Of a DNA stretch of 64,000 bases, positions 25,432 to 33,330 are shown in pieces. The notes below the pieces were generated by a model. That model was given only the letters and a program-made list of their open reading frames with translations, was not told the origin of the DNA and did no database searches. Position numbers and translations under genes: made by a program. This DNA comes from Aggregicoccus sp. 17bor-14 (GTDB lineage: Bacteria; Myxococcota; Myxococcia; Myxococcales; Myxococcaceae): positions 62,001-126,000 of the forward strand of contig NZ_VJZZ01000014.1 in the NCBI RefSeq assembly GCF_009659535.1, read 5' to 3'. Numbering within the stretch: position 1 is the stretch's first letter; the number at the start of each line of letters is the position of its first letter.

Positions 25432-25919
25432 TCTTCCTGTTACCGCTGTGCGCCTGCGCAGCCGCGCCCGTGCGTTTCACGCCGGAGGCCTGCCTCGACC
25501 CAGAGCCCAGCGCGCAGGAGAAGGCCGTGTACGCGGTCGCGCTCCCGCTCCTCTACCGGGGCGTGCCGCTGCACCTCGAGCCGCGCGTGCTGCCGCTCAC
25601 GCACCGCCTCTCCGTCTCCACGGAGGATGCGCCCCCACCTCCGCCCGCGCCCCACACGCAGCGCGCCGCATGCCTCGCCAGCCTCCCCGCGATGCCCGCG
25701 CTCGCGCCCGCGAGCTCCAGTGCAGCACCCGTCCGCCTCAGCCTGTCGCGCGTGCAGTTCAGCGAGGACCAGCGCCGCGCCGAGCTCACCGTGTCCCTGA
25801 GCTGCGCGGACGCGACCGCGCTCGCCTTCCCCCAGCCGCTGGTGCTCGAGCTGCGCGAGGGCCGGTGGGTGGACGCGTACGGGCTCGCTCCGCGCATCGA
25901 GCCGGAGCCCTGCCGCTGA
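25419..25919 (+). CDS. putative lipoprotein, hypothetical
   Basis: A 166-residue protein beginning MRRLIFLLPLCACAAAP, a short signal with cysteines at residues 11 and 13 that could be lipidated. The mature part includes a Pro-rich segment (APPPPPAPHTQRA) and a C-terminal beta-rich region (VRLSLSRVQFSEDQRRAELT) with several cysteines. The ATG at 25419 follows GGGGAAG and lies inside the end of the preceding 60-codon gene. No recognised family. Confidence 0.6.
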   Translation: MRRLIFLLPLCACAAAPVRFTPEACLDPEPSAQEKAVYAVALPLLYRGVPLHLEPRVLPLTHRLSVSTEDAPPPPPAPHTQRAACLASLPAMPALAPASSSAAPVRLSLSRVQFSEDQRRAELTVSLSCADATALAFPQPLVLELREGRWVDAYGLAPRIEPEPCR

Positions 25920-25990
25920 GGCGGTGCGCGCCGCGCAGCCCAGCGCGCGCGTGCAGCGAAGCAGCTGACAGGACCGCAGGCTGCGCTCAC

Positions 25991-26033
25991 GTCCCTCACC
26001 CCGCCCTTCTCCCAGGGGGAGAGGGAGGACGCA
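25991..26033. repeat. CCCTCTCCC-type hairpin repeat with GTCCCTCACCCC tail
   Basis: A slightly diverged copy of the hairpin (CCCTTCTCCC...GGGGAGAGGG) preceded by GTCCCTCACCCCG, the tail seen at several other sites. It lies between the lipoprotein gene (ends 25919) and the convergent mnmE gene (ends 26073). Confidence 0.7.
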
Positions 26034-26072
26034 TCGGGCAGCGCGCGCGACGCCTGCCGCTCATCGACCGCG

Positions 26073-27404
26073 CTACTTGCCGATGCAGAAGCGGGCGAAG
26101 AGGGTGTCGAGCAGCGCCTCGGAGACGTTCGTGCCCGAGACCTCGCCGAGCGCCTCGAGCGCGAGGCCGACCTCACCCGAGACCACCTCGAGGGGCGCGA
26201 GCGCGGCGGCCTCCTCGGCGCGCGCGAGCGCCTCGCTGCAGCGCCGCAGCGCATCCGCGTGCCGCTCCGAGGCGAGCAGCACCGCGCCCGGCATGCCCCC
26301 GCCCCACAGCCGCGCGAGCACCTCCCCGCGCAGCCGCTCCACGCCCTCACCCGTGAGCCCACTCACGCGCAACGTCCCCTCTCCATCCGCGTGAGGAGGC
26401 CGCCAGGCCGTGTCCGCCTTCCCGTACACCACGAGCACCCCATCCGCCGCCTCCGCGCGCCACGCCTCGGCCTCGCGCGCGCTCACGCCCGGGGGCAGCA
26501 CGAGCACGGCGAGGTCCGCACCGCGCAACGCCTCGCGGGTGCGCGCGATGCCCAGGGCCTCGAGGCGACCGGGCTCCTCGCGCAGGCCCGCGGTGTCCAG
26601 CAGGGTGAGCCCGAGCCCCTCCCACTCCACGCGCGCCTCGAGCACGTCGCGCGTCGTGCCGGGCTCTGCATCCACGAGCGCGCGCTCCTCGCCGAGCAGG
26701 CGGTTGAACAGCGTGCTCTTGCCCGCATTCACCGGCCCGTAGAGCACCACGCGCGCCCCGCGGCGCACGAGCCGCCCACGCGCGAGCTCCGCCCCCAGCG
26801 CGCGCGCCTGCGCAGCGAGCGCCGCCACGCGCTCGGCCGCACCCGCCTCCGCGCCCTCCGCCTCGTCCGGGAAGTCGAGCGCGCCTTCCAGATCCGCGTG
26901 CAGCGCGCGCAGCGGCTCCTCGAGCGCGCGCACCCGCGAGGACAGCGCCCCGGCGAGCCCCGCGGCGGCCGCGCGCACCGCCGCCTCCGAGTCCGCCTCC
27001 ACCAGGTCCGCCACGGCCTCGGCGCGCGCGAGATCCAGCCGCCCGCTCGCGAGCGCGCGCCGGGTGAACTCGCCGGGCCCCGCGGGGCGCACGCGCGGAT
27101 CCTCGAGCGCCCGCGCGAGCAGCATGCGCAAGAGGCGCGGGCTGCCATGCGCGTGCAGCTCCACCACGTCCTCACCGGTGAAGGAGCGCGGTGCCTGGAA
27201 GTAGAGGAACAGCCCCTCGTCGAGTCGCTGCCCGCCCGCGTCCACGAAGGCCGAGAGGTACGCGTGGCGCGGGGCAGGGGACTGCGGGACCTGCGGCGCG
27301 AGCCTGCGGCCCACCTCCAGCGCCGCGGGGCCGCTCAGGCGCAGGATGCCCACCGCGCCGGGCACGGGGGGCGTGGCGAGCGCGGCGAGGGTCATGGGTT
27401 GCAT
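26073..27404 (-). CDS. mnmE: tRNA modification GTPase MnmE
   Basis: A 443-residue GTPase that works with MnmG to add the carboxymethylaminomethyl group to wobble uridine 34 of certain tRNAs. The N-terminal formyl-THF-binding domain covers residues 1-120, and the helical domain surrounds the G domain. G1 is GPVNAGKST (223-231), G2 TTRD (250-253) and G3 DTAG (270-273). The G4 motif reads GKAD where NKxD is expected. The C-terminus CIGK carries the essential cysteine. The ATG at 27404 was chosen; a second ATG is at 27395. It is the last gene of the leftward rpmH-rnpA-yidD-yidC-jag block. Confidence 0.93.
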   Translation of the reverse strand: MQPMTLAALATPPVPGAVGILRLSGPAALEVGRRLAPQVPQSPAPRHAYLSAFVDAGGQRLDEGLFLYFQAPRSFTGEDVVELHAHGSPRLLRMLLARALEDPRVRPAGPGEFTRRALASGRLDLARAEAVADLVEADSEAAVRAAAAGLAGALSSRVRALEEPLRALHADLEGALDFPDEAEGAEAGAAERVAALAAQARALGAELARGRLVRRGARVVLYGPVNAGKSTLFNRLLGEERALVDAEPGTTRDVLEARVEWEGLGLTLLDTAGLREEPGRLEALGIARTREALRGADLAVLVLPPGVSAREAEAWRAEAADGVLVVYGKADTAWRPPHADGEGTLRVSGLTGEGVERLRGEVLARLWGGGMPGAVLLASERHADALRRCSEALARAEEAAALAPLEVVSGEVGLALEALGEVSGTNVSEALLDTLFARFCIGK

Positions 27405-27410
27405 GGCTTC

Positions 27411-27459
27411 GCTCACGTCCCTCACCCCGACCCTCTCCCAGAGGGAGAGGGAGGACACG
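27411..27459. repeat. CCCTCTCCC hairpin repeat between co-oriented genes
   Basis: CCCTCTCCC-AGA-GGGAGAGGG (27431-27451) is preceded by CACGTCCCTCACCCCGA. Unlike most copies it lies between two genes of the same direction: the 77-residue gene upstream and mnmE downstream. It could attenuate transcription into mnmE. Confidence 0.7.
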
Positions 27460-27693
27460 CTAGCGCGAGGCGGGCGGGGGCGGCGGGTTGGAGCCGCGCG
27501 CGGCCTTCTCCACCGCGTCGCGGTGCTCGACGATGTACTGCTCGACGGCGGCGTCCTGCAGCTCGAGGTCGCGCAGCACGCCCGGGTACACCACCTGGAA
27601 GGCGGGAGAGTCCTCGTCGCCGCGCAGCCGGAAGCTCATCTTGAGCACCGCCGCGCCGAACAGCTTGTCCTTGAGACCCTTCGCCTTGCCCAT
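27460..27693 (-). CDS. 77-residue hypothetical protein in the jag-mnmE interval
   Basis: A small soluble protein (MGKAKGLKDKLFGAAVLKMS at the start, a central SFRLRGDEDSPAFQVVYPG, and a C-terminal Pro run). It follows the jag gene by 12 nt on the same strand and precedes mnmE, an interval that is normally empty in this conserved cluster. No signal peptide or membrane segment. The reading frame has strong codon bias and an ATG. I do not recognise a family; the context suggests a link to translation or membrane insertion, but that is inference. Confidence 0.6.
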   Translation of the reverse strand: MGKAKGLKDKLFGAAVLKMSFRLRGDEDSPAFQVVYPGVLRDLELQDAAVEQYIVEHRDAVEKAARGSNPPPPPASR

Positions 27694-27705
27694 GTGCCCC
27701 TGCCT

Positions 27706-28503
27706 CTAGTCCTCGAGGTCCTCGTCGTCGTCCACCGGCAGCGCACTGCTGCGGCGCGGGAGCGGCGCGGGCTTCTCCGGGGTGAACACCACCCGGCGGT
27801 TGCGGCCCTCGCCCTCGCACGCCACGCGCACGCCGGCCACGCCCTCCACACCCTTCAAGACGCGCGCGCGGTCCTCCGGATACATCGCCGCCAGGGCGTA
27901 GAAGCGCCCCAGGCCGCTGGACTTCTGGGCGAGCAGGCGCGCGGCAGCCTGCAGCGCGGCGTCCTCCGCCACCTCCAGGGTGCGCTCATCCTGCTCGCGC
28001 GGGCGGGCGGGGGCAGCGGCCGCCGCCGGCGCGGGCTTCTGCGCAGGCGCGGCGCCCTTCTGCGGCGCGGCGGGCTTCGCGGCGGCAGCGGCGGCGGGAG
28101 CGGCGGGCGTCCGGGCGGGCGCGGGCGCGGGCGCCGCGGCGGGGGCCTGGGCCGCGCGCGGCGGCTGGGCGGGGCGCGGCTCGGGGTGTGCGCCGCAGCC
28201 GAGCGCCACGTGGCGGCGCTCCTGCCCGGGACGCTGCAGCATCTTGTTGAGGAGGAACTGCAGCGCGTCCATCACCTGGCTGCGCTTGCCCACCTCGACG
28301 CCCGGGGGCGGCGCGCCCTCGAAGTGCAGCGCGACCGAGAGGCCGCCCGCCTCGGTGTCCTTCACGTCGAGGCTCGCGGGGCAGCCCATCATCCCGAGGA
28401 TGTCCGCGAGCAGCCGCACGGTGCGCTCGCGTAGCTGCGCGAGCGCGGCGGCGGCGTCCGCCGGAGCAGGCGCTCCAGGCGCGGGAGGCAGGGGCGCGCT
28501 CAC
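27706..28503 (-). CDS. Jag/KhpB-like protein with degenerate KH and R3H domains
   Basis: A 265-residue protein in the position of jag (khpB), directly after yidC with a 4-nt GTGA overlap. The KH-like segment (DALQFLLNKMLQRPGQERRH) is recognisable, but the usual GxxG loop reads EVGKRSQVM. An Ala/Pro linker of about 75 residues follows. The C-terminal R3H-like domain (RFYALAAMYPEDRARVLKGV and GRNRRVVFTPEKP) retains the arginine but has leucine where the R3H histidine is expected. The protein may have lost classical RNA-binding contacts. It ends in an acidic tail (DDDEDLED). Assignment rests on gene order plus partial motif match. Confidence 0.75.
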   Translation of the reverse strand: MSAPLPPAPGAPAPADAAAALAQLRERTVRLLADILGMMGCPASLDVKDTEAGGLSVALHFEGAPPPGVEVGKRSQVMDALQFLLNKMLQRPGQERRHVALGCGAHPEPRPAQPPRAAQAPAAAPAPAPARTPAAPAAAAAAKPAAPQKGAAPAQKPAPAAAAAPARPREQDERTLEVAEDAALQAAARLLAQKSSGLGRFYALAAMYPEDRARVLKGVEGVAGVRVACEGEGRNRRVVFTPEKPAPLPRRSSALPVDDDEDLED

Positions 28504-30278
28504 TTGCGCTTGCCTCCGGCGCTCACTGCGGTGGCCGGCTCGAGCGCGGGCGCGCGCCGGGCGATCCACCGCTTGAGGCCCCACTGCTGCACGATGGTGA
28601 GCAGGTTGTTGGTGAAGATGTAGAGCGAGAGGCCCGCGGGGTACTGCATCAGCGAGAAGGTGAAGACGATGGGGACCACCCAGGTCATGATCCGCGCCTG
28701 GGCCGCGTCCATCATCTGCGGCTGCAGCTTCTGGGTGATGATCATCGTCACGCCGAGCGCGAGCGGCAGCAGGTAGGTGGGGTCCTTGTAGGTGAGGTCG
28801 CGCCACACCGGGCCGACGAAGGGCTCCCAGTAGATGTCGAAGCTGTTGCGCAGGGCGGTGAAGAGCGCGATCCACACCGGCATCTGGATAAGCATCGGGA
28901 GGCAGCCGCCCAGGGGGTTCACCTTGCCCTCCTGGTAGAGCTTCATCATCTCCAGGTTCTGCCGCTCGCGGTCGCTCGCGTACTTCTTGCGGATCTCGTC
29001 CATGCGCGGCTGCAGCTTCTTCATCCCCTCCATGGCGACCATGGACTTGTGGGTGAGCGGCAGCAGCACGAGCTTCACCAGCACGGTGAGCAGGATGATG
29101 GCGACGCCCCAGTTGCCGGCGATGCCGTGGAAGAACTTGAGGATGATGAGCAGCAGGTTGGCGATGACCGCCCAGAGGCCCAGGTTGATGGTCTTCTCGA
29201 GCGGCGGGTGCACGCTGCCCGCGGCCCCGGCGACGCCCAGGCCCACGGCCTTGAGCAGGTCCGGGTCCTTGGGCCCGAGGTAGGCGCCGAAGGGCAGCTG
29301 CACCTCCTGGCCCGGTGCCACGCTGAGCGGGAAGGCCACCTCCACCGTGCGCTTGTCCGCCGTGGCGCTCAGCACGCAGCGCCCGTCGCGCGCGCCGCCG
29401 GTGGGGTAGAGCGCGGAGAGGAAGTACTGCTGGTTGATGCCGAAGTAGGCCACCTTGCCCACGCCGTCCGCGGGCTTGAACTCCTTGCCCGGGTGCAGGT
29501 CGTGCGCGTCGTCACCGACGAAGCAGGTGGGCAGGCTCTGGTTGCCCACGCCGCCGAAGAAGGAGGGGGCGTGCTCGAACTCCGGGTCGATGGCGCGGTT
29601 GTGGTGCATCACCAGCTCGCCCTGCTGCGGCTGCGCGGAGACGTTCTTCACCGTCACCACGTACGAGAGCTCGAAGCCCTCCTTCGGCCAGGTGAGGCGC
29701 TTGGTCAGCTCCCACGGCCCGCTGCGGCCGACGAAGGTCACGCCGTTGCCGCCCGCGTCCTCCTGCACCGCGTAGCGCGTCTGGGCGGGGAAGGGCTGGG
29801 CGCCGGTGATGGAGACGCTGAAGGGCAGGGGCTCGCCGGCGACCGGGTGGGCGAGGTTCATCTGCGGCGCGTCGATCTTGTGGGTGCCGAACAGCAGCCC
29901 GAAGCCCTCGCGCACGCTGGTGTTCTGCTGCTCGCGCATCTTGGGGCCCTCGAGCTCCGCGAAGGTGAGCCCCGCGCCCTCCGAGCTGAAGCGGTAGCGG
30001 GCGGTCTCGCGGGCGCGCTCCACCGTGCGCACCGGGGGCGCGTCGGCGGAGGGCGCGGCCACCTGGGCGCCCGTGCCCGGAGCGGGCACGGCGGCGGTCG
30101 CGGCCGGGGCGGCGGTGCCGGCATCGGCGGTGGCGGTGGCGCTCGTCGCGCCGGGCGTGGGCGCGGGCGGCTTGGGCCCGAACAGCTGCCAGGCGGCGAT
30201 GACGGCGAAGGACAGCGCGAGCGCGGTCATCAGGCGCCGCTGCGACTCGTTGGACTGGGGGTTCAGCGGGTCGTTCAT
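28500..30278 (-). CDS. yidC: membrane protein insertase YidC
   Basis: A 592-residue inner-membrane insertase/chaperone of the Gram-negative type. The first transmembrane helix is at about residues 17-34 (ALALSFAVIAAWQLFG). A large periplasmic beta-domain covers roughly residues 90-350. The conserved Oxa1/YidC core follows, with five helices including NWGVAIILLTVLVKLVLLPL, a coiled cytoplasmic loop (MKKLQPRMDEIRKKYASDRE) and NPLGGCLPMLIQMPVWIALF. The C-terminus is basic (GGKRK). The ATG at 30278 starts MNDPLNPQSNESQRR. It is transcribed with rpmH, rnpA and yidD upstream and jag downstream. Confidence 0.95.
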   Translation of the reverse strand: MNDPLNPQSNESQRRLMTALALSFAVIAAWQLFGPKPPAPTPGATSATATADAGTAAPAATAAVPAPGTGAQVAAPSADAPPVRTVERARETARYRFSSEGAGLTFAELEGPKMREQQNTSVREGFGLLFGTHKIDAPQMNLAHPVAGEPLPFSVSITGAQPFPAQTRYAVQEDAGGNGVTFVGRSGPWELTKRLTWPKEGFELSYVVTVKNVSAQPQQGELVMHHNRAIDPEFEHAPSFFGGVGNQSLPTCFVGDDAHDLHPGKEFKPADGVGKVAYFGINQQYFLSALYPTGGARDGRCVLSATADKRTVEVAFPLSVAPGQEVQLPFGAYLGPKDPDLLKAVGLGVAGAAGSVHPPLEKTINLGLWAVIANLLLIILKFFHGIAGNWGVAIILLTVLVKLVLLPLTHKSMVAMEGMKKLQPRMDEIRKKYASDRERQNLEMMKLYQEGKVNPLGGCLPMLIQMPVWIALFTALRNSFDIYWEPFVGPVWRDLTYKDPTYLLPLALGVTMIITQKLQPQMMDAAQARIMTWVVPIVFTFSLMQYPAGLSLYIFTNNLLTIVQQWGLKRWIARRAPALEPATAVSAGGKRK

Positions 30279-30357
30279 GGTCTCGGGTCTCGGGGGGCCT
30301 CCCGGCGCGGGCTGCGCGCGCGGGCGGCGGGGGAGGGGAGGCGGGGTCAGGCGCCCG

Positions 30358-30579
30358 TCAGGGCACCGGGTCGAGCCCACCGGGGTGGAAGGGGTGGCAG
30401 CGCAGCAGGCGGCGCACGGTGAGCCAGAGGCCGCGCAGGCCGCCGTGGCGCTCGAGCGCCTGCAGCGCGTACGCGGAGCAGGTGGGGTGGAAGCGGCAGG
30501 TGTTGGGCGGCAGCAGGCGCGAGAGCGTCGCCCGGTAGAGCCGGATGGGCAGCGCGAGGAGGAAGGCGAGCGGGCTCAT
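30358..30579 (-). CDS. yidD: membrane protein insertion efficiency factor YidD
   Basis: A 73-residue protein with the YidD pattern: [20 protein letters not shown], then [19 protein letters not shown], and a C-terminal [15 protein letters not shown]. The three conserved cysteines are present. It is a small, basic, membrane-associated protein that helps YidC-dependent insertion. The ATG at 30579 was used; a GTG two codons upstream is possible. It lies between rnpA and yidC, the canonical position. Confidence 0.92.
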   Translation of the reverse strand: MSPLAFLLALPIRLYRATLSRLLPPNTCRFHPTCSAYALQALERHGGLRGLWLTVRRLLRCHPFHPGGLDPVP

Positions 30580-30604
30580 GCACACAGGGCTCCGGGCGCG
30601 AGGC

Positions 30605-31093
30605 CTAGCGCGGGGTCCCGTCCTCCGGGGAGGGCGGCGGCGGCGCACTGCTGCTGCTGGCGTTGCTGCTGCTGCTTCGAGCGGCGTTGCTGGCGCTGCC
30701 GGCGGCGCGGGGCATGCCGGGCAGCTTCGGGATGCGGCGCTCGAGCTGGTCGAAGGCGCGCGTGAGCTCGGCGAGCCCCGCGTCCTTCGCGGAGGTGCGC
30801 GCCACGAGCACCACGTCCACTCCGAGGGGCCAGCGCGCGCGGCGCTTGCGGTACAGCTCGCGCATGAGGCGCCGCAGCCGCGCCCGCACCACCGCATTGC
30901 CCACCTTGCTGCTCACGGTGAGGCCGATGCGGGTGTAGGGGCGGCCATTGCGGCGCACGAGGGCGAGCAGCGGGTCCGCGGACACCTTCTGCCCCCCCTC
31001 CTGCACCTGGAGGAACTCGCGCCGCTTGCGCAGGCGCTGCGCCTTCGGGAAGCGCTCGGACGGCCGGGCCTGCGGGAGCTCCTCGGCCGACAC
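30605..31093 (-). CDS. rnpA: ribonuclease P protein component with Ser-rich tail
   Basis: The protein subunit of RNase P, which helps the catalytic RNA process tRNA 5' ends. The core (residues ~15-120) has [20 protein letters not shown], the conserved RNR-type helix [20 protein letters not shown] and the final [20 protein letters not shown] block. At 162 residues it is longer than usual because of a low-complexity tail of about 35 residues rich in Ser, Ala and Pro. The GTG at 31093 starts 9 nt after the rpmH stop. No RNase P RNA gene was seen in the window. Confidence 0.93.
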   Translation of the reverse strand: MSAEELPQARPSERFPKAQRLRKRREFLQVQEGGQKVSADPLLALVRRNGRPYTRIGLTVSSKVGNAVVRARLRRLMRELYRKRRARWPLGVDVVLVARTSAKDAGLAELTRAFDQLERRIPKLPGMPRAAGSASNAARSSSSNASSSSAPPPPSPEDGTPR

Positions 31094-31102
31094 GCTGCGG
31101 GC

Positions 31103-31255
31103 CTACTTCTTGGCGGCGGAGACCACGAGCCGCTTGCGGCCCTTCGCCCGGCGGCGCTTGAGGACGTCCTGCCCGGCCCGGGTGGAGTTCCGCTTGCGGA
31201 ACCCGTGCTTGCGGTTGCGCTTGATCTTCGACGGCTGGTACGTGCGCTTGGACAC
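31103..31255 (-). CDS. rpmH: 50S ribosomal protein L34
   Basis: A 50-residue, very basic protein that begins [20 protein letters not shown] after the start and ends RLVVSAAKK. It matches L34 in length and motif. The GTG at 31255 is preceded by AGGAG with an 8-nt spacer. It is the first gene of the leftward block and faces dnaA across a 421-nt gap, the standard bacterial arrangement. Confidence 0.97.
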   Translation of the reverse strand: MSKRTYQPSKIKRNRKHGFRKRNSTRAGQDVLKRRRAKGRKRLVVSAAKK

Positions 31256-31676
31256 GGCGAATGCTCCTGACGGCAAGGTGCCCAACGCCCGCGGAACTGC
31301 GCGCGCGAACACCCATCAAAGAAAAGGCGGCGCTCGTAACCCGATCTCCCACTCAAGTCAACGTCCTGCCGCACGCGGGGCGCCGGAGCCGCCCTTCCTG
31401 CCTGCCTGGCAGATCGGTCTGGATCACCCGCACGCGGAGTCAAGTTCTCCGCACCGTCACTAGGGCTTGGGGGGCGGGCCGGCCGGGGCCACAACCCCTT
31501 CCGCGCGGCACGCCCGTTGCCGATCGAAAACAGGGGGCGAAGTGGGCGAAAGTCCTGTGCTTCCGGCCGGGAACTTGATCGCCCAGGAGGCGTTTGTTAG
31601 CACGGCCGCTCGCCCGCAGAGCCACCCGCCGCGCCCGCGTACCCCTCCCGTGACCGCCCTCGCCGAAGCCGCCTCC
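31256..31676. other. rpmH-dnaA intergenic region
   Basis: This 421-nt gap between divergent rpmH and dnaA must carry both promoters, and in many bacteria it also carries oriC. I searched both strands by eye for TTATCCACA-like boxes and found none convincing. There is a modest A-rich patch (CATCAAAGAAAAGG, 31314) but no AT-rich unwinding element. An alternative GTG start for dnaA at 31650 lies inside it. Confidence 0.6.
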
Positions 31677-33017
31677 ATGCCCCTAAGTGCAGAGAATACC
31701 TGGGCTCTCGCCCTGGATTCGATCCGCCACGAGGGCAAGACCTACGCGCTCACCTGGCTGGAGCGGATGCGCCCGCTGGAGGTGCGCGAGAACGCGCTCG
31801 TGCTCGGCGTCCCGGACCGCTTCTTCCGCGACTGGGTGGACGACCACTACCGCGCGCTGCTCGAGGGCACGCTCGCGCGCGTCGCCGAGGGGCTGCAGCG
31901 CGTGGCCTACGAGGTGGTGGAGGTGGCGGCCGTGCCCGAGGCGCTCGTACCCGCACCGGGAGTTCAAGGCGCAGCCCGCGGCGCGCCGCTCGCGCGGCCT
32001 CCGCGGCTCAACCCGCGCTTCACCTTCTCTACCTACGTGGTGGCGGACAGCAACCAGCTGCCCGCGGCCGCCGCGGCCGCCGTGGCGGATGCGCCGGGGC
32101 GGGCCTACAACCCGCTCTTCATCTACGGCGGCACCGGCCTGGGCAAGACGCACCTCTTGCACGCGGTGGGCAACCGCGTGTTCGAGCGCGACCCGAGCGC
32201 GCGCATCGTCTACCTCTCCAGCGAGCAGTTCACGAACGAGTTCGTGGAGAGCGTGCGCGACCACCGGATGACGGACTTCCGGCGCAAGTTCCGCGAGGAG
32301 TGCGACCTGCTCCTCATCGACGACGTGCAGTTCCTCGGCAAGCGCGAGGAGACGCAGAAGGAGTTCTTCTACACCTTCAACACCCTGCACGAGATGGGCA
32401 AGGGCATCGTGCTCACCAGCGACACGGTGCCCGCGGAGATCCCAGGCCTCGAGGACCGGCTGCGCAGCCGCTTCGCGATGGGCCTCATCACGGACATCCA
32501 GGAGCCCAACTACGAGACGCGCGTCGCCATCCTCAAGAAGAAGGCCGAGGCGGACGGCTTCCGCGTCCCGGACGGGGTGTGCCACTTCATCGCCAAGAAC
32601 GTGCACAAGAACGTGCGCGAGCTGGAGGGCGCGCTCGTCAAGGTGAGCGCGGTGCACTCGCTCACGGGTCAGGCCGTCACGGAGGAGTTCGCCGCGCACG
32701 TGCTCAAGGACCTGCTGCCCGCGAACCGCCCGCTGGACGTGGAGACCATCCAGCGCGAGGTGGCCCGCTACTACCGCGTGGCCGCGGAGGCGCTGAAGGA
32801 GGACCGGCGGCACAAGGCGCTCGCCCATGCGCGCCAGGTGGCCATGTACCTGAGCCGCCGCCTCACCAAGTGCAGCTTCCCGGAGATCGGCGTGCACTTC
32901 GCCAAGGACCACTCCACCGTCATCTCCGCGGTGCGCAAGGTGGAGCGCCTGCGCGACACCGACCCCGCGGTGAAGCGCGAGCTCGACGAGCTCGAGGGCA
33001 AGCTCGGCTCGCACTGA
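31677..33017 (+). CDS. dnaA: chromosomal replication initiator DnaA
   Basis: A 446-residue initiator that binds DnaA boxes at oriC and unwinds DNA. Domain I covers residues ~5-75 (NTWALALDSIRHEGKTYALT), and the linker is short. Domain III has Walker A GGTGLGKTH near residue 151, Walker B LLLIDDVQFLG near 211 and sensor RLRSRFAMGL. Domain IV ends with the DnaA signature CSFPEIGVHFAKDHSTVISA near residue 402. The ATG at 31677 is preferred; the in-frame GTG at 31650 would add nine residues. It is transcribed away from rpmH. Confidence 0.96.
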   Translation: MPLSAENTWALALDSIRHEGKTYALTWLERMRPLEVRENALVLGVPDRFFRDWVDDHYRALLEGTLARVAEGLQRVAYEVVEVAAVPEALVPAPGVQGAARGAPLARPPRLNPRFTFSTYVVADSNQLPAAAAAAVADAPGRAYNPLFIYGGTGLGKTHLLHAVGNRVFERDPSARIVYLSSEQFTNEFVESVRDHRMTDFRRKFREECDLLLIDDVQFLGKREETQKEFFYTFNTLHEMGKGIVLTSDTVPAEIPGLEDRLRSRFAMGLITDIQEPNYETRVAILKKKAEADGFRVPDGVCHFIAKNVHKNVRELEGALVKVSAVHSLTGQAVTEEFAAHVLKDLLPANRPLDVETIQREVARYYRVAAEALKEDRRHKALAHARQVAMYLSRRLTKCSFPEIGVHFAKDHSTVISAVRKVERLRDTDPAVKRELDELEGKLGSH

Positions 33018-33019
33018 GT

Positions 33020-33061
33020 CCGTGTCCTCCCTCTCCCCCAGGGAGAGGGTCGGGGTGAGGG
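33020..33061. repeat. CCCTCTCCC hairpin repeat with TCGGGGTGAGGG tail
   Basis: A perfect 9-bp hairpin (33029-33049) directly after the dnaA stop codon, followed by TCGGGGTGAGGG. The 41-nt block is identical to the one at 51461-51501 apart from loop bases. It may act as the dnaA terminator, although no U-tract follows. Confidence 0.75.
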
Positions 33062-33180
33062 TGCCGGGTTCCCCGCTGCGCGCCCCCGCAAAGCGCCTTT
33101 ACGCGCGGCTCGCCGAAATTCGGTCACCCTGCGGCGTGCGCGCTCCGCCCACACCTGCAGCGGCCCTTTCCGCTCCGCCG

Positions 33181-33200
33181 GATTGACTCGCCAGTCAATC
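33181..33200. promoter_or_regulatory. perfect inverted repeat, possible operator or enhancer
   Basis: GATTGACTCGCCAGTCAATC is an 8-bp perfect inverted repeat with a 4-nt spacer, centred about 165 nt upstream of the -12 element of a putative sigma-54 promoter (33342-33357). Such spacing is typical for sites bound by sigma-54 activators. It could also be a TetR-type operator. The region 33062-33454 otherwise shows no large gene. Confidence 0.45.
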
Positions 33201-33330
33201 TCGCAACTTCCGCTCGCCCCACGGTGCGGGACACGCGCCGCGGCCCCTCCCGCCGTTGAACTGCTTTCGGTCAGGCGCCGCTGTGGGTGCGGGTCGCTCA
33301 CGCGCCGCGTCGTCCTCTGACGGAGGCCTC

